64,000 nucleotides of DNA from positions 124,001 to 188,000 of the forward strand of contig CAVROT010000011.1 in assembly GCA_963722905.1 (NCBI GenBank), in the 5' to 3' direction. The notes below the pieces were generated by a model, which saw nothing but the letters and a program-made list of their open reading frames with translations, had not been told where the DNA came from and made no database searches. The number at the start of each line of letters is the position of its first letter. Position 1 is the first letter of the stretch. The position numbers and the translations under genes are program-made. This stretch comes from CAVROT01 sp963722905 (GTDB lineage Bacteria; Pseudomonadota; Alphaproteobacteria; Rhodobacterales; Rhodobacteraceae). Positions 27,959 through 37,068 of this stretch are shown here, piece by piece.

Positions 27959-30649
27959 TTACTCCGCCGTTGACACCTCGTCCTGCAGGCGGCGCAGCTG
28001 CTCTCTTCGGTAGGCCATGTCGTTGGCGCGGTGATCGAGCGGGTTGTCGTCGCCCGTCGCCGTCATGTCGGCGATGACCATCCGGTTCTCGACCCGGTCC
28101 TTGAGGTTGATGTAGTCATCAAGCGAGATGTCCGGCCAATAGTTCACGAGTTGGATCCGTTCGTTGGGCGAGCCGATCCGGTCGACGCGCCCGAAGCGCT
28201 GGATGATCCGCACCGGGTTCCAGTGGATGTCGTAGTTCACCACGACGTCGCAATCCTGCAGGTTCTGGCCCTCGGAAATGCAGTCGGTCGCGATCATCAC
28301 GTCCACCCGCCGCGCCTCACTAGGCATGAGCAGGTCGGCCTGCTTCGACCGGGGGCTGAACAGGGTCAGAACGTCGTTGAAGCCGAAGCCTGTGCCCAGC
28401 GTCGTGCGCGGGTTGCCGGACCCCGTCACGCAGGCGGCGTGGCGCCCGTCGCGCGCATGGACCGCCTGTCCGAGCTCTCGGTAAAGGTACTGCGCGGTGT
28501 CGGCGAAGGCTGTGAAGATCAGGACTTTCGCGTTACCCTCGTTGAGTGGGGTCTGCGCTTTGGCCAAGACGTAGTCGAGCGCATGCTGCAGCTTCGTGTC
28601 GTGCTCGGGCGTAACGCGCGCCACCTCCTCGAGCAGAGCCTCGAGAAGCGCGGCATCCGCTTCCAGCTCGCGCTTGTAGGTGAGCAGATCGAGGTCGGCA
28701 AAGGCGACCCGGACGTCCCCACGCTGCAGGCTTGCGCCGATGGACGGAAGGTCGTCCTCGTCCTCCGCCGCGACGACGGTGACGCCGCCGTCTTCGCCGC
28801 GCTCGAAGGCCACGATGGCGTCGAGCGTGGTGCGGTGCTGGTCGACAAGTTTCTGCAGGGTGATGCGGAACGACGCAACCGAGCTTTCAAGACGCTTCAG
28901 GAGGCTCACCCGCATGAGCGACTTGATCGACGCCTCCCGATCCTGATGGCGCAGCCGGTTGGTTGCGGTGCGCGTGTCGTAGCGCTCCTCGTAAGCGGCG
29001 ATCCGGCTCGGCAGGACGTAAGTCAGAGGCGCGTAGACCGCGAGCTTCAGCTCGGAGAGCCGATCGTAGATGTCGTTGAAGTCCGGGACATCGTCACGTG
29101 TCGTCAGGGCGCAGCGGAAGGAGAGCGGCGGCAATCGGTCGGGAAAACGACCGATCTCCGTCGTGTCGTAATGCGTCGTGATGTGCCGGCGTGACCGCGC
29201 GATCGTCACGGCATCGAGTAGTTCGAAGAAGTCGAAGTCGAGACGGTCCTGGATGGCGGCCGGCGTGCGCTCGGGGACCGGCAGGGCCTGCCAGTCGTTG
29301 AACGCTCGCTGCGCCCTCCGAAAGGTCTCTTCGACGCTTTGCGCACTCTTCAGTTTGCTCGACAGGAGGCTGGAATCCCCCTCGTAGGCCAGCGCCAGCT
29401 GGTTGCGCAGGTCCGAGAAGCGGTTGTTGACCGGCGTGGCTGACAGCATCAGCACCTTCGTGCGCACGCCCGCGCGGATGACCTTGTTAGGCAGCGCCCG
29501 GTAGCGCGTCCCGGTCTCGCCATCCTCCTGGGTCGCGTCGTCGTTGCGGAAGTTGTGGGCCTCGTCGATCACCACGAGGTCGTAGTTGCCCCAATTGACC
29601 TGGTTGAGCGGCATCCCCATCGACTCCCCGCCCGTCCGCAGCAGGTCGGTATGGGCCAGCACGTCGTAGCGTAGGCGATCCTCGTGCAGGATGTTGGTGG
29701 TCAGGTTGCGGTTGTAGGTGCGCCAGTTCTCCGAGAGCTTCTTGGGGCAGAGGACGAGGACGGACTTGTTGCGCAGCTCGTAGTACTTGATCACCGCGAG
29801 CGCGGTGAAGGTCTTTCCGAGGCCGACGCTGTCGGCGAGGATGCATCCGTTGAAGGTCTCGAGCTTGTTGATGAGACCAACCACCGCGTCCTGCTGAAAC
29901 TTGAAGAGCGTCCGCCAGACTTTCGTGTCCCGGTAACCCGTCCGGTCATTGGGTAGGGTGTCTTCGCTGACCTCGTCTAGAAACGTCTGAAAGATCGACG
30001 CGAGGATCAGGTGATAGACGCGGGACGGCGCGTTCTCGGCGTAGGTCGCCTCGATCTGCCGGCACAATGCCTCGGTGACGTCCTCCAGCCGCGTCGGATC
30101 GGCCCAGAGCTGATCGAAAAGCTGGCGATATCGCTCGCCGGGCCCGCGATCCCCCGACTTGTTGATCATGCTCAATCCGTCGCTGGGCTCATAGCCCAGG
30201 TCCGGTGCCGTAAGGCCTGAAAGGTTCGTGTAGGTGGTCAGTCCGGCGGACCCATCCACTGACAGGAAGGTGGGCATGCCGCCGCCCGCCACGTTCGCCT
30301 TGAACCGCGCAGAGCGCCGGATCCACCGCGCACAATCCTGCGCCGTGGCCCGCGCGGTCATCCGGTTGCGCAAGCGGATCTCGAAGGGCGTGCCGGTCAG
30401 ATCCCGTGGGCGCATGGCCGGCGGGATCATGAACTGCCGGTGCGGCGACGCGAGCCCGGCCCCGTCCGCGACGAACGAGGGCCCGGGGAAGATGAAGTCG
30501 AACCGGCCAAGGCGCTCAAGCGACCGGCGCAGCGCGTCGAACGCGTAGATCGAGAATGCGGGGGCAATGCAGCGGAAGCGATCGTCCTCTTTCAGCGTGG
30601 CCTTCAGATCGTCCCCCAGGAGGGTCGAGATGTTGTCGATGACGTCCAA
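27959..30649 (-). pseudogene. PLD/SNF2-type helicase, C-terminus cut by IS21
   Basis: 896 residues remain. The N-terminal 130 residues (AFSIYAFDALRRSLERLGRFDFIF) resemble a phospholipase-D-like domain. Then come SNF2 helicase motifs: SVGLGKTFTAL (Walker A), VVIDEAHNFR (DEAH), LSATPVNNRF, and the C-terminal lobe ending ISEGQNLQDCDVVVNYDIHW then RIIQRFGRVDRIGS. The last codons VSTAE and the stop are supplied by the IS21 end, so the normal C-terminal region is missing. Such helicases occur in defence and mobile islands with methyltransferase genes; none survives here. Confidence 0.8.
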
Positions 30650-30680
30650 GGGTCAGGCTACTCCGCAGCAGGTTAAGGAT

Positions 30681-30998
30681 TCAGTCGATTTCGCCCGAAG
30701 GGGGGCTCTCAAACCCCGCCTCCTTCTGGTGCCGGACCGCCAGGATCACGGCCGTCTCGCCGTCCAATCGGTAGCGCGCGACGTAGCCGCTGGAGCCGAA
30801 CGGGATGGGCCAGTCGCGGAACGCGGGGTCCATGTCCTCCACGGGGCGTCCGCTGCTCGGTTGGTCCACAAGGATCCTCACGCCGCCGCGGATCACCTGC
30901 GCGGCACGCCTGGCCGCGTCGGGGTTCTTGGGTGCGAGGAACCGGTAGAGGCGTTGCACGTCGCGCAGCGCCTCGGGCGTCCAGATCGGCCGTGCCAC
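30681..30998 (-). CDS. ParE/RelE-type toxin
   Basis: 105 residues from a GTG at 30998, one base after the antitoxin stop. IWTPEALRDVQRLYRFL, the RRAAQVIRGGVRIL helix, and the beta strands SGYVARYRLDGETAVILAVRHQ are the ParE/RelE toxin fold. Relatives poison gyrase or cut ribosome-bound mRNA; the subtype is not decided here. It stabilises the element in the host. Confidence 0.85.
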   Translation of the reverse strand: MARPIWTPEALRDVQRLYRFLAPKNPDAARRAAQVIRGGVRILVDQPSSGRPVEDMDPAFRDWPIPFGSSGYVARYRLDGETAVILAVRHQKEAGFESPPSGEID

Positions 30999-30999
30999 G

Positions 31000-31284
31000 T
31001 CAGCCGTGGGCCGCGGGCGGGTCCACGTCCTCGCCCGCCTCCAGCTGCGCGAGCCAGGCGTCGGCCTCCTGAGCGGTGACCTGCGCCCCCGTGGTCTCGT
31101 AGGCCGTCCAGGCCCGGAGCGCGTCCTGGCGGAAGCTCTCGCGCCGTTCCTCGCGGTCGACATACTGCACGATCGCCTCGCGCATCATCCAGTGCGGCGA
31201 GCGGTCCCGCGCGGTGGCGAGCGCCTTGATCCGGTCTCTGACCTCGGAGTCGAGCTTGACGGCGACGGGTTGGCTGGCGGTCAT
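31000..31284 (-). CDS. Ribbon-helix-helix antitoxin (ParD/CopG type)
   Basis: 94 residues. VAVKLDSEVRDRIKALATAR and SPHWMMREAIVQYVDRE form an N-terminal ribbon-helix-helix DNA-binding domain; the acidic C-terminal tail would wrap the toxin. It is the first gene of the toxin-antitoxin operon and probably its repressor. Confidence 0.86.
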   Translation of the reverse strand: MTASQPVAVKLDSEVRDRIKALATARDRSPHWMMREAIVQYVDREERRESFRQDALRAWTAYETTGAQVTAQEADAWLAQLEAGEDVDPPAAHG

Positions 31285-31332
31285 GGCGGCCTCATGGTAT
31301 ACACTCGTGATACTCTATCTCTACCGGCCGGG

Positions 31333-31919
31333 ATGTCGAGTCCGATCAAGCCCACCCGCTGGTACACCGCCGATCTGCATCTAGGGCACGAGCGCGTCGT
31401 GTCGCTCTGCGACCGTCCGTTCCGCTCGGCCTCGCACATGGACGGGGCGCTGATCGAGAACCTGTGGTCGAAGGTCGGCCCCGGGGACGTGCTCTGGATC
31501 GTCGGCGACTTCGCCCACGGCGAGAAGGCATGGAATGACACAGCTTGGCTGGAGGGCATGTTCGGCCAGCTCCCGGCGTGCAGAAGCATCTCGTCGTCGG
31601 CAACCACGACGGCGCAGCCACCCAAGGGCTGCCTTGGGACGGCGTGCACCAGCTCGTCGAAGTCGAGGACCCGAACGCCGACCTGCCCGCCGTGCTGTGC
31701 CACTACCCGATGATGACATGGGCTGGGGCGCGGCAGGGAGCGCTGCACCTCTTCCGCCATGTCCACGACCAGTGGCAGGGATCGCGCGGCGCGGTGAACG
31801 TCGGCGTCGACCAGTGGGACTACATGCCGGTGCGCATCGAGGACGTGGCGCGCATGGCGGCGAAGCTCGCGCCCCACAAGCACTGGGTCGACTTCGAGCA
31901 TGGCAGGGGGCCGGTCTAA
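31333..31919 (+). pseudogene. Calcineurin-like metallophosphoesterase, one frameshift
   Basis: The N-terminal part from the ATG at 31333 has D-x-H (YTADLHLGHE) and GD (WIVGDFAHG). At about 31577 one base appears lost, and the rest continues in another frame: HLVVGNHDG, then LCHYPMMTW and HLFRHVHDQW, ending at 31919. The usual GHxH motif reads RHVH, so a metal-site residue neighbourhood is altered. Joined length is about 195 residues, the size of the small phage/element phosphoesterases. The frameshift could be an error. Confidence 0.78.
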
Positions 31920-31929
31920 GCATTGAGAT

Positions 31930-32178
31930 CTAGCCGCGCTTCACGGCCTCGATGACGACATCCAAGATCTTCTCCGGTCGGACTTCGATTGCCAATAACA
32001 ACTCTGCGAACTCGACGACATCCAGCCGTCGCTCTCCGTTTTCGATCTTTGCGATATACGACTGCGGGCGTTTCAGGCGGTCTGCCAGAGCCTGTTGCGT
32101 CAATCCCGCATCTTTTCGGGTGTCGATCAGCACCTGCATCAACGCCAAGTGCCCCGGCGTGCGCAGCGAACGGACCAT
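31930..32178 (-). CDS. XRE-family regulator (HigA/antitoxin-like)
   Basis: 82 residues, essentially one helix-turn-helix domain: TRKDAGLTQQALADRLKRPQ-SYIAKIENGERRLDVVEF. A start at the second Met (MQVLIDTRK) is also possible. It is divergent from the next gene across a palindrome, so it probably controls that promoter and its own. Confidence 0.82.
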   Translation of the reverse strand: MVRSLRTPGHLALMQVLIDTRKDAGLTQQALADRLKRPQSYIAKIENGERRLDVVEFAELLLAIEVRPEKILDVVIEAVKRG

Positions 32179-32229
32179 TCCGACGGCTCCAGAGGACTTC
32201 GTCCTTGCCGCCTAATCCTGTTCCGGTAT

Positions 32230-32246
32230 TATCCCATTATGGGCTA
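32230..32246. promoter_or_regulatory. Operator-like palindrome TATCCCATTATGGGCTA
   Basis: Core CCCAT-T-ATGGG is a perfect inverted repeat extended on both sides by TA. It lies between the XRE gene and the gene at 32279, in an AT-rich patch suitable for a promoter. Confidence 0.5.
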
Positions 32247-32278
32247 AATCGTTTGTTGTTAGGCGGGAGCAAGTCGAA

Positions 32279-32740
32279 ATGAACCCTTATCGATCAGCTG
32301 TGAACCAGGCGGACTTTGATGCCGCCCTTGCACAGAGCCGCAGCGCCGGGATGCTCTACTTGGTGGGCGAAGTCTTCGCGATCCGACGCTACATTCACGC
32401 GGTTCTCGCCGAGGAAGGCCATCAGTTCTTCTCCTTCCGCAAGCGCCGCCGACGGAAGGAATTCCTCGATGCGTGTGACGAGGAGGTGCGGCGGCGTATC
32501 GACCTGCGCGAATTCTTCTTCACGACGTCCTTCGGGGCGGTCATCGTCGTCGATCCGGTCCGCGCTGCCGAGGAACGCAAGCTTGAGAAGCTCAAGCGCG
32601 CCAAGGAGAATGCCGAGCACGCAAGATGGTCGGACAGCCACGTGCGCGATAACAGGACGAGCGTCACCATCACCAAGGACGAGGCGACGACGAAGATCCT
32701 CTTCGGTCGTGCCCGCCTGAGCGACTTCAGTTCGCTATGA
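32279..32740 (+). CDS. Unknown element protein
   Basis: 153 residues, family not recognised. Mostly alpha-helical and basic: a hydrophobic N-terminal part (MLYLVGEVFAIRRYIHAVLA), FRKRRRRKEFLDACDEEVRRR, then EFFFTTSFGAVIVVDP and a charged coiled-coil-like stretch AAEERKLEKLKRAKENAEHA. It overlaps the next gene by 4 bases. The AT-rich divergent promoter and XRE operator suggest regulated expression. Confidence 0.68.
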   Translation: MNPYRSAVNQADFDAALAQSRSAGMLYLVGEVFAIRRYIHAVLAEEGHQFFSFRKRRRRKEFLDACDEEVRRRIDLREFFFTTSFGAVIVVDPVRAAEERKLEKLKRAKENAEHARWSDSHVRDNRTSVTITKDEATTKILFGRARLSDFSSL

Positions 32741-33357
32741 TGCTCGCTGCGATCCCTAGCCGCCTCACGTCGACCTTCGCAGGCGCGGCCGTCCTGTCCT
32801 TCGCCTTGGCGACGCTAGGCGCGGCGGACGATATGAGCCGCGACGCCCTCGCCGCGGCCCTGCTCGGCGCGGACGGCGAGGTCGTGGTCCTAATGGCCGG
32901 GCGGGTGGACCTGCCGGCCCTCGAAGGCGGCCTCGACGCGCTCGCGGTCTCAGCGGTCGCCAGCGTCCGGTTCGGCATCGCCCGCGATGTCGCCGATGCC
33001 GGCCGGCCCGTCCGCCGCGAGGTCCTCGCCGCCGTCGAAGGCCGCCGACTGCCCGGCTGGCAGGTCTGCCCGGACTGGCTCAAGCCATGGAAAGGTTATG
33101 CCACCTCGCTTGTGGCTGATGAACTGATCGCGCGCTACGGCGGCTCGATCGTCGTGATCGACGGCGGCGCGAACGACCGCGCCCGGTTCCATTCGGAGAC
33201 CGGCGAGGACCCGCTCCTCGGTATTGCGGAAAACCCGATCCTCGCGGGGCTCCTCGACGGCCGGACGGCCCCGGCGCACGTCACCGATCCCAACCTTTAC
33301 CGCGGTGCCTGGCAGGCCGTCGACGGCATCGCCGCGACCGACGTCCACGGCTGCTGA
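32737..33357 (+). CDS. Unknown protein, possibly exported
   Basis: 206 residues. The start (MMLAAIPSRLTSTFAGAAVLSFALATLGAA) looks like a signal peptide or membrane anchor. The body has a repeated alpha/beta feel (GEVVVLMAGRVDLPALEGGL; YGGSIVVIDGGAND) and a WQVCPDWLKPWKGYAT segment. Not recognised. Coupled by overlap to the gene before it; the next gene follows after 43 bases. Confidence 0.62.
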   Translation: MMLAAIPSRLTSTFAGAAVLSFALATLGAADDMSRDALAAALLGADGEVVVLMAGRVDLPALEGGLDALAVSAVASVRFGIARDVADAGRPVRREVLAAVEGRRLPGWQVCPDWLKPWKGYATSLVADELIARYGGSIVVIDGGANDRARFHSETGEDPLLGIAENPILAGLLDGRTAPAHVTDPNLYRGAWQAVDGIAATDVHGC

Positions 33358-33400
33358 ACCGCGCGACCCGCACCCCCCAAGGTAACAGGAGAACCGCCCC

Positions 33401-33646
33401 ATGCCACGTACCGCCGACGGGTCCCTCACGTTTGCGACGAAGCTGCCCCACCCGGCCACGCTCTGGAAGGGCGACCCCGAGATGACCGCACGCTACGAAG
33501 CCGCGTGCGAGCGGCTGGGCGAGCTCGTCGCCGCGATCGCCGGCGAGCGCTCCGAGGTGGCCGAACTGCTCGCCGAGATCCGCGCAATCGAGGCTGAGCG
33601 GGGGCGCCGGTTCGACGCCTTCTGCGACACCGGCATGCTTGACTGA
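33401..33646 (+). CDS. Small unknown protein
   Basis: 81 residues with a predicted two-helix coiled coil (YEAACERLGELVAAIAGE... EVAELLAEIRAIEAERGRRF). An AGGAG-containing sequence (AACAGGAGAACC) lies about 10 bases upstream of the ATG. It is the third gene of the unknown cluster at 32279-33646. Confidence 0.6.
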   Translation: MPRTADGSLTFATKLPHPATLWKGDPEMTARYEAACERLGELVAAIAGERSEVAELLAEIRAIEAERGRRFDAFCDTGMLD

Positions 33647-33723
33647 CGCCCGTCGGCGGCACCCTTCCATAGCACTACCGGCCCCATCGGCAGCACCGTG
33701 ACAAGGTGCAGGCAATCTAATCG

Positions 33724-34365
33724 CTACTTTGGAACAACGCGGTAGGCGTTTGCCACCGTCCCTCCGAATATGCCGCGAACTGATACATACTTCTCGATCT
33801 TGTATCCCTCGGCAACGGCCATGACGACTTGGTCGCCGTCTTGGAGAAACTCGAATCCGGCCACCGCCTTGAACTCGTCCAAATTGCGCGAGACAACGGA
33901 GCTCTGCATCTCCAATCCTACAAGCGTAGTCTCAGCGGACCGCCGTTCGAGACTTCCGACGAAGACGATCAGGCCAGCTCCTACAACCAACCCGATCAGC
34001 ATGGAGAGGCCGAGATAGACCTTTTGTGGCAACTCGCCCCAAATAGGGTGGAGCCATTTCTGAAGCCCGTTGGTCGTCTCTTCGAGGCCCTTCAGGCGGT
34101 GGGCAAGTCCGGCCGCTTCATCTCGCAGATGGTCGAGTTCTTCAACGTACCCCTCGCCAGCCGCCTCATAGCGGGAAGCGGCCTTCGCCTCCAAATCCTG
34201 TGCAAGTTGCTCGGCTATCGAAGCCAGCCTTGTAGCAGTGGATCGCTCATGCTGCGCGATCACCGCATTCAGGCGATCAATGGCGCGGGCGACTTTTGCC
34301 CGATCCTCGTCATCCAGATGCGCGACGGCATCTTTCATCGCAGTGGCGAAATCGAAATCGATCAT
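33724..34365 (-). CDS. Membrane-anchored coiled-coil protein downstream of the relaxase
   Basis: 213 residues: a long coiled coil (residues about 20-95), one membrane segment (VYLGLSMLIGLVVGAGLIVFVG), then a small soluble C-terminal domain. The start at 34365 overlaps the relaxase stop by 4 bases, so it is translated with it. The layout recalls accessory mobilization proteins of plasmids, but I cannot name a family. Confidence 0.68.
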   Translation of the reverse strand: MIDFDFATAMKDAVAHLDDEDRAKVARAIDRLNAVIAQHERSTATRLASIAEQLAQDLEAKAASRYEAAGEGYVEELDHLRDEAAGLAHRLKGLEETTNGLQKWLHPIWGELPQKVYLGLSMLIGLVVGAGLIVFVGSLERRSAETTLVGLEMQSSVVSRNLDEFKAVAGFEFLQDGDQVVMAVAEGYKIEKYVSVRGIFGGTVANAYRVVPK

Positions 34366-35738
34366 CGCGAAGGGCCGTTGCTGGGTCGGGAGGCAGCGTC
34401 CGACATCCGTTGCGCCCACGCCCGCGAGCGTACCTCTTCTTCTTCTTGCTTCGCTGTCGACAGTCGATCCTTGAGGCCTTGCCAGAGATCGCCGACCGTC
34501 TTGACGACGTCGCTCAGGATCGGCGCGATACTCATGCTGATGATGCGCTTCCGAAGATCGTTGTTGGTAATGAAGAAATTACCGTCCTTCGCGACGCCCG
34601 CGCTCCCCGTGAAGACGGCGGCGATGACCTCGACCGTCGTGCGGGCGGCGTCCCGAACCGCATTCTGACGATCCTGATCCAGACTTTCTTTGTCAGCCTT
34701 GAGCCGTCGTCGCTCCGAATTGAGAGTCTCGGACAAGGCCTCCAGTTCACGGCGACTGGCATCGAGGTTCGATGCCACCTCGCGTTGCGCGGCGGCGGCG
34801 ATGGCGGGCTCCCGTTCACGTGCAGCTTCGATGATGCGATCTGCCTCATCCTCGGCCACGCTCCGCGCGGCATGGGCGGCTAGCCGGTCCGCTTCGACAA
34901 GCTCCTCCTTCTTCTGGAGGTCACGGGCCTGCCGCGCCAGCGTCTGCGCCATCTCCCTCGCCTGTTCCTCGAACTTCACCTTTGCATCCGAGACGGCGTG
35001 CTCCTCGACGGCGCGCTGGCGCAGGATTTCCAACCGGTCTTTGTCGGCCTTCCAGGTCGCTCGATCCAGGCGGCGGCGCTTCGGCCCCGTCCGGGCTTGC
35101 CCGTGCCGCTCACCGACCTCCCGGTGATACTTATCCTGCCAGGCGCTCATTGCCTGTTTGTACGATCGCGACGGGGAGCCTGATTTGTTTCGGGCGATGT
35201 GATCGTCCTGTGCGACGTGTCCGACGTGGCACCGTTTGGCATTCAGGCGGGGATTCGTAGCGGTGATCTCGGGGACGGCGTGGACATGGACGTGCGGGTA
35301 GGTCTCGTCGAGGTGCTCGACGATCGTCATGATCTCCAGCCCCGTCGCCGCCGCGTCCCGTTTTGCGAACTGGATGACGTCCGTCAGCCACCGCTCGTAC
35401 TGCTCGGTGTCGTACTCGGCGACGGGCGTCGGGTAGCTGTAGACGCTGGCGACGAGAACGTGCGTGTCCGCTCGAATGCCGCGAAGCTCGCCCGCGCGGT
35501 CAGGCAATTCCTTTCGCTGCTGTCGAAGGAAACGGTTCTGGGCTTGAGCTCGCTTCTCGATCAGCGCGGGGATGTCGGCGGGGTTCATCCCTTCGACAAT
35601 TCGCGGCTCGCGCGGGTTCGGAACATGCGGCGCAGCACCATCCCGGCGGGCAGCTTCGTCGCAGATGTCAGCGATGGACCGGCTTTTGCCGTTGCCCTTC
35701 CGGGAGTAGGTCTGGACGTGCGCGAAGACGGCTTTCAT
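34362..35738 (-). CDS. mobV: MobV/Pre-type relaxase
   Basis: 458 residues. The metal-binding motif HLDETYPHVHVH at 142-153 is the MobV/Pre HxDExxPHxH signature; the N-terminal catalytic domain covers residues 1-220, followed by a long alpha-helical coiled coil (about 230-370) and a C-terminal helical part. It would nick at oriT and lead the strand into a helper's secretion channel. It is co-transcribed with the membrane protein. The region just upstream is the candidate oriT. Confidence 0.85.
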   Translation of the reverse strand: MKAVFAHVQTYSRKGNGKSRSIADICDEAARRDGAAPHVPNPREPRIVEGMNPADIPALIEKRAQAQNRFLRQQRKELPDRAGELRGIRADTHVLVASVYSYPTPVAEYDTEQYERWLTDVIQFAKRDAAATGLEIMTIVEHLDETYPHVHVHAVPEITATNPRLNAKRCHVGHVAQDDHIARNKSGSPSRSYKQAMSAWQDKYHREVGERHGQARTGPKRRRLDRATWKADKDRLEILRQRAVEEHAVSDAKVKFEEQAREMAQTLARQARDLQKKEELVEADRLAAHAARSVAEDEADRIIEAAREREPAIAAAAQREVASNLDASRRELEALSETLNSERRRLKADKESLDQDRQNAVRDAARTTVEVIAAVFTGSAGVAKDGNFFITNNDLRKRIISMSIAPILSDVVKTVGDLWQGLKDRLSTAKQEEEEVRSRAWAQRMSDAASRPSNGPSR

Positions 35739-35980
35739 AAAGTATTACTGACCGACTATTGTTTTGCTGGTCCCGCCCGATGGGCACCCGCAAAACGTCG
35801 GACCGGGCACTGCGCCCCGGTACCCCGCAGAGCGGCTCCGCCGCCGATCCGAAGCGGATCGAGGCCGCCTCCGGCGACCGCAATCCCGTCCTCCCGCCAG
35901 CCCTGTGTGGGGCGCGGAGGGACGAGGTTGCGAGGAGGCCTGGTCGCTTCCCAGAGTGCTGCAACGGACGGATCGGGGGA
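35739..35980. other. Candidate oriT region
   Basis: 242 bases between the relaxase start and the end of the replication-like gene, with no gene of its own. It contains inverted repeats: ACCGGG-8-CCCGGT (in 35805-35824 region) and GATCCGAAGCGGATC (about 35847-35861). Its position directly upstream of a MobV relaxase fits oriT. The nick site is not identified. Confidence 0.4.
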
Positions 35981-36844
35981 TCATATCGCCACCCCCGCCA
36001 GATGCAGCTCGGCGGGCGTCACCATCCCGAATGCGACCACCGCCTCGACCTGCTGACGGGACAGCCGCCGGCACGTCGGCGAGCTGGACTTGATCCATTC
36101 CGCGACCTGCACGAGCGACCGCTGCGTCGCTGCGTCCTTCTCGTCGGCCGCCGCCTTCCGCTCATCGAGGTGCCGCCGCCACCGACCGTCCCGCAGCCAG
36201 TTGTCCACGAGGCAGACCCGCGACCGCGTGAACTCCTCCGTCTCGCTGGCGTATGCGGCGGCTGCTTCCCGAAGCCCCTCGGGAGTCGCCCCTGCTGCAA
36301 GCGCCGCTGCGTAGCGCTCCTCGCTGCCCGCTCGCCGCCTTCGACGGTCCTGAGGGTACAATTCCCAGAAATCATCGAACCCATCCGGAACCTCCGCCCC
36401 GCCGGTTGGCCGGCATGGTGGTTTAAGGATGGTTTTAGGATGGTTTGGGGGTCGTGGTGACCCCGGTAGGGGGGTCATGGTAACCCCCGTTGCCGGGTCA
36501 TCGTGAACCGGGTTCACCATGACCCCTGTTCCAGCACTGGCCTCCGGGGCGCGAAGCGAGGGCAGGGTGGCGACGGTGCCAAGGTCAATCGCATAGACCT
36601 TCACCTCGCCGTGCTTGCAGCCGCGCGTCCCGGTCTCGATGAGGATGCCCAGCTGAATGAACTCGCGGACGATCCGCTTGATCGTTGCTAGGCTGATCTC
36701 GGTGAATGCGGCGATCGTGTGCTTGGAGCACCAGATGCCGCGCCCGTCGTCGCTCGCCTTGTCGGCGAGGTACATAATCACCTGTTTCTTGCTCGACCCG
36801 CCGAACTTCCGTTCGTCGCAGAGCGATGCCACGCGCCAGCTCAT
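35981..36844 (-). CDS. Replication-initiator-like winged-helix protein
   Basis: 287 residues. The N-terminal 100 residues are a helix-turn-helix domain of the type found in phage and plasmid replication proteins (KKQVIMYLADKASDDGRGIW, HTIAAFTEISLATIKRIVREF). After a Pro-rich linker, the C-terminal domain (FDDFWELYPQDRRRRRAGSE ... SRVCLVDNWLRDGRW) resembles the C-terminal region of phage replication/DnaD-like proteins. It probably initiates replication of the excised element. Confidence 0.68.
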   Translation of the reverse strand: MSWRVASLCDERKFGGSSKKQVIMYLADKASDDGRGIWCSKHTIAAFTEISLATIKRIVREFIQLGILIETGTRGCKHGEVKVYAIDLGTVATLPSLRAPEASAGTGVMVNPVHDDPATGVTMTPLPGSPRPPNHPKTILKPPCRPTGGAEVPDGFDDFWELYPQDRRRRRAGSEERYAAALAAGATPEGLREAAAAYASETEEFTRSRVCLVDNWLRDGRWRRHLDERKAAADEKDAATQRSLVQVAEWIKSSSPTCRRLSRQQVEAVVAFGMVTPAELHLAGVAI

Positions 36845-36916
36845 CGCTTCGTCCCGAAACGGGTTGAGCAGTTGACCTGCGCAGCGTAGACAAACGAGGT
36901 GGATGAAAATCGTGAG

Positions 36917-36952
36917 CCGCCGCCGGGGATGGCCGTCCCCGCGGCGGTTTTT
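36917..36952 (+). terminator. Rho-independent terminator-like hairpin
   Basis: A 12-13 bp stem CCGCCGCCGGGGA / TCCCCGCGGCGG (one bulge) with loop TGGCCG is followed by five T residues on the plus strand. No plus-strand gene precedes it closely; it stands near the right edge of the element and may insulate it. Confidence 0.65.
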
Positions 36953-37068
36953 CTTTGCCCAGATTGGGGGCCTTCGTCGTTTACACGGCGGCCGTAACCC
37001 CTTGATGCGCCGTCGTGAACGAACCGGGTCCGTTTACAGCTGACCTCAATGGAAACAACGCTCTCTGC

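Larger units (their letters stand above)
25442..27975 (+). mobile_element. IS21-family insertion sequence
   Basis: The ends TGTGAGCGCCGGTGCGAAAG (25442) and the complement of the right end, TGTCAACGGCGGAGTAAAAA (27975), are inverted repeats, and each end carries further copies of an AAAGTCGGCCAC core, as is usual for IS21. It encodes istA and istB. No matching target duplication is visible: the left flank ends an unrelated small gene and the right flank cuts the helicase gene, so a deletion accompanied or followed insertion. Confidence 0.85.

Noticed and set aside
28031..29194. A 387-codon plus-strand open frame
   Set aside because: Antisense shadow of the SNF2 helicase gene, with no recognisable protein features.
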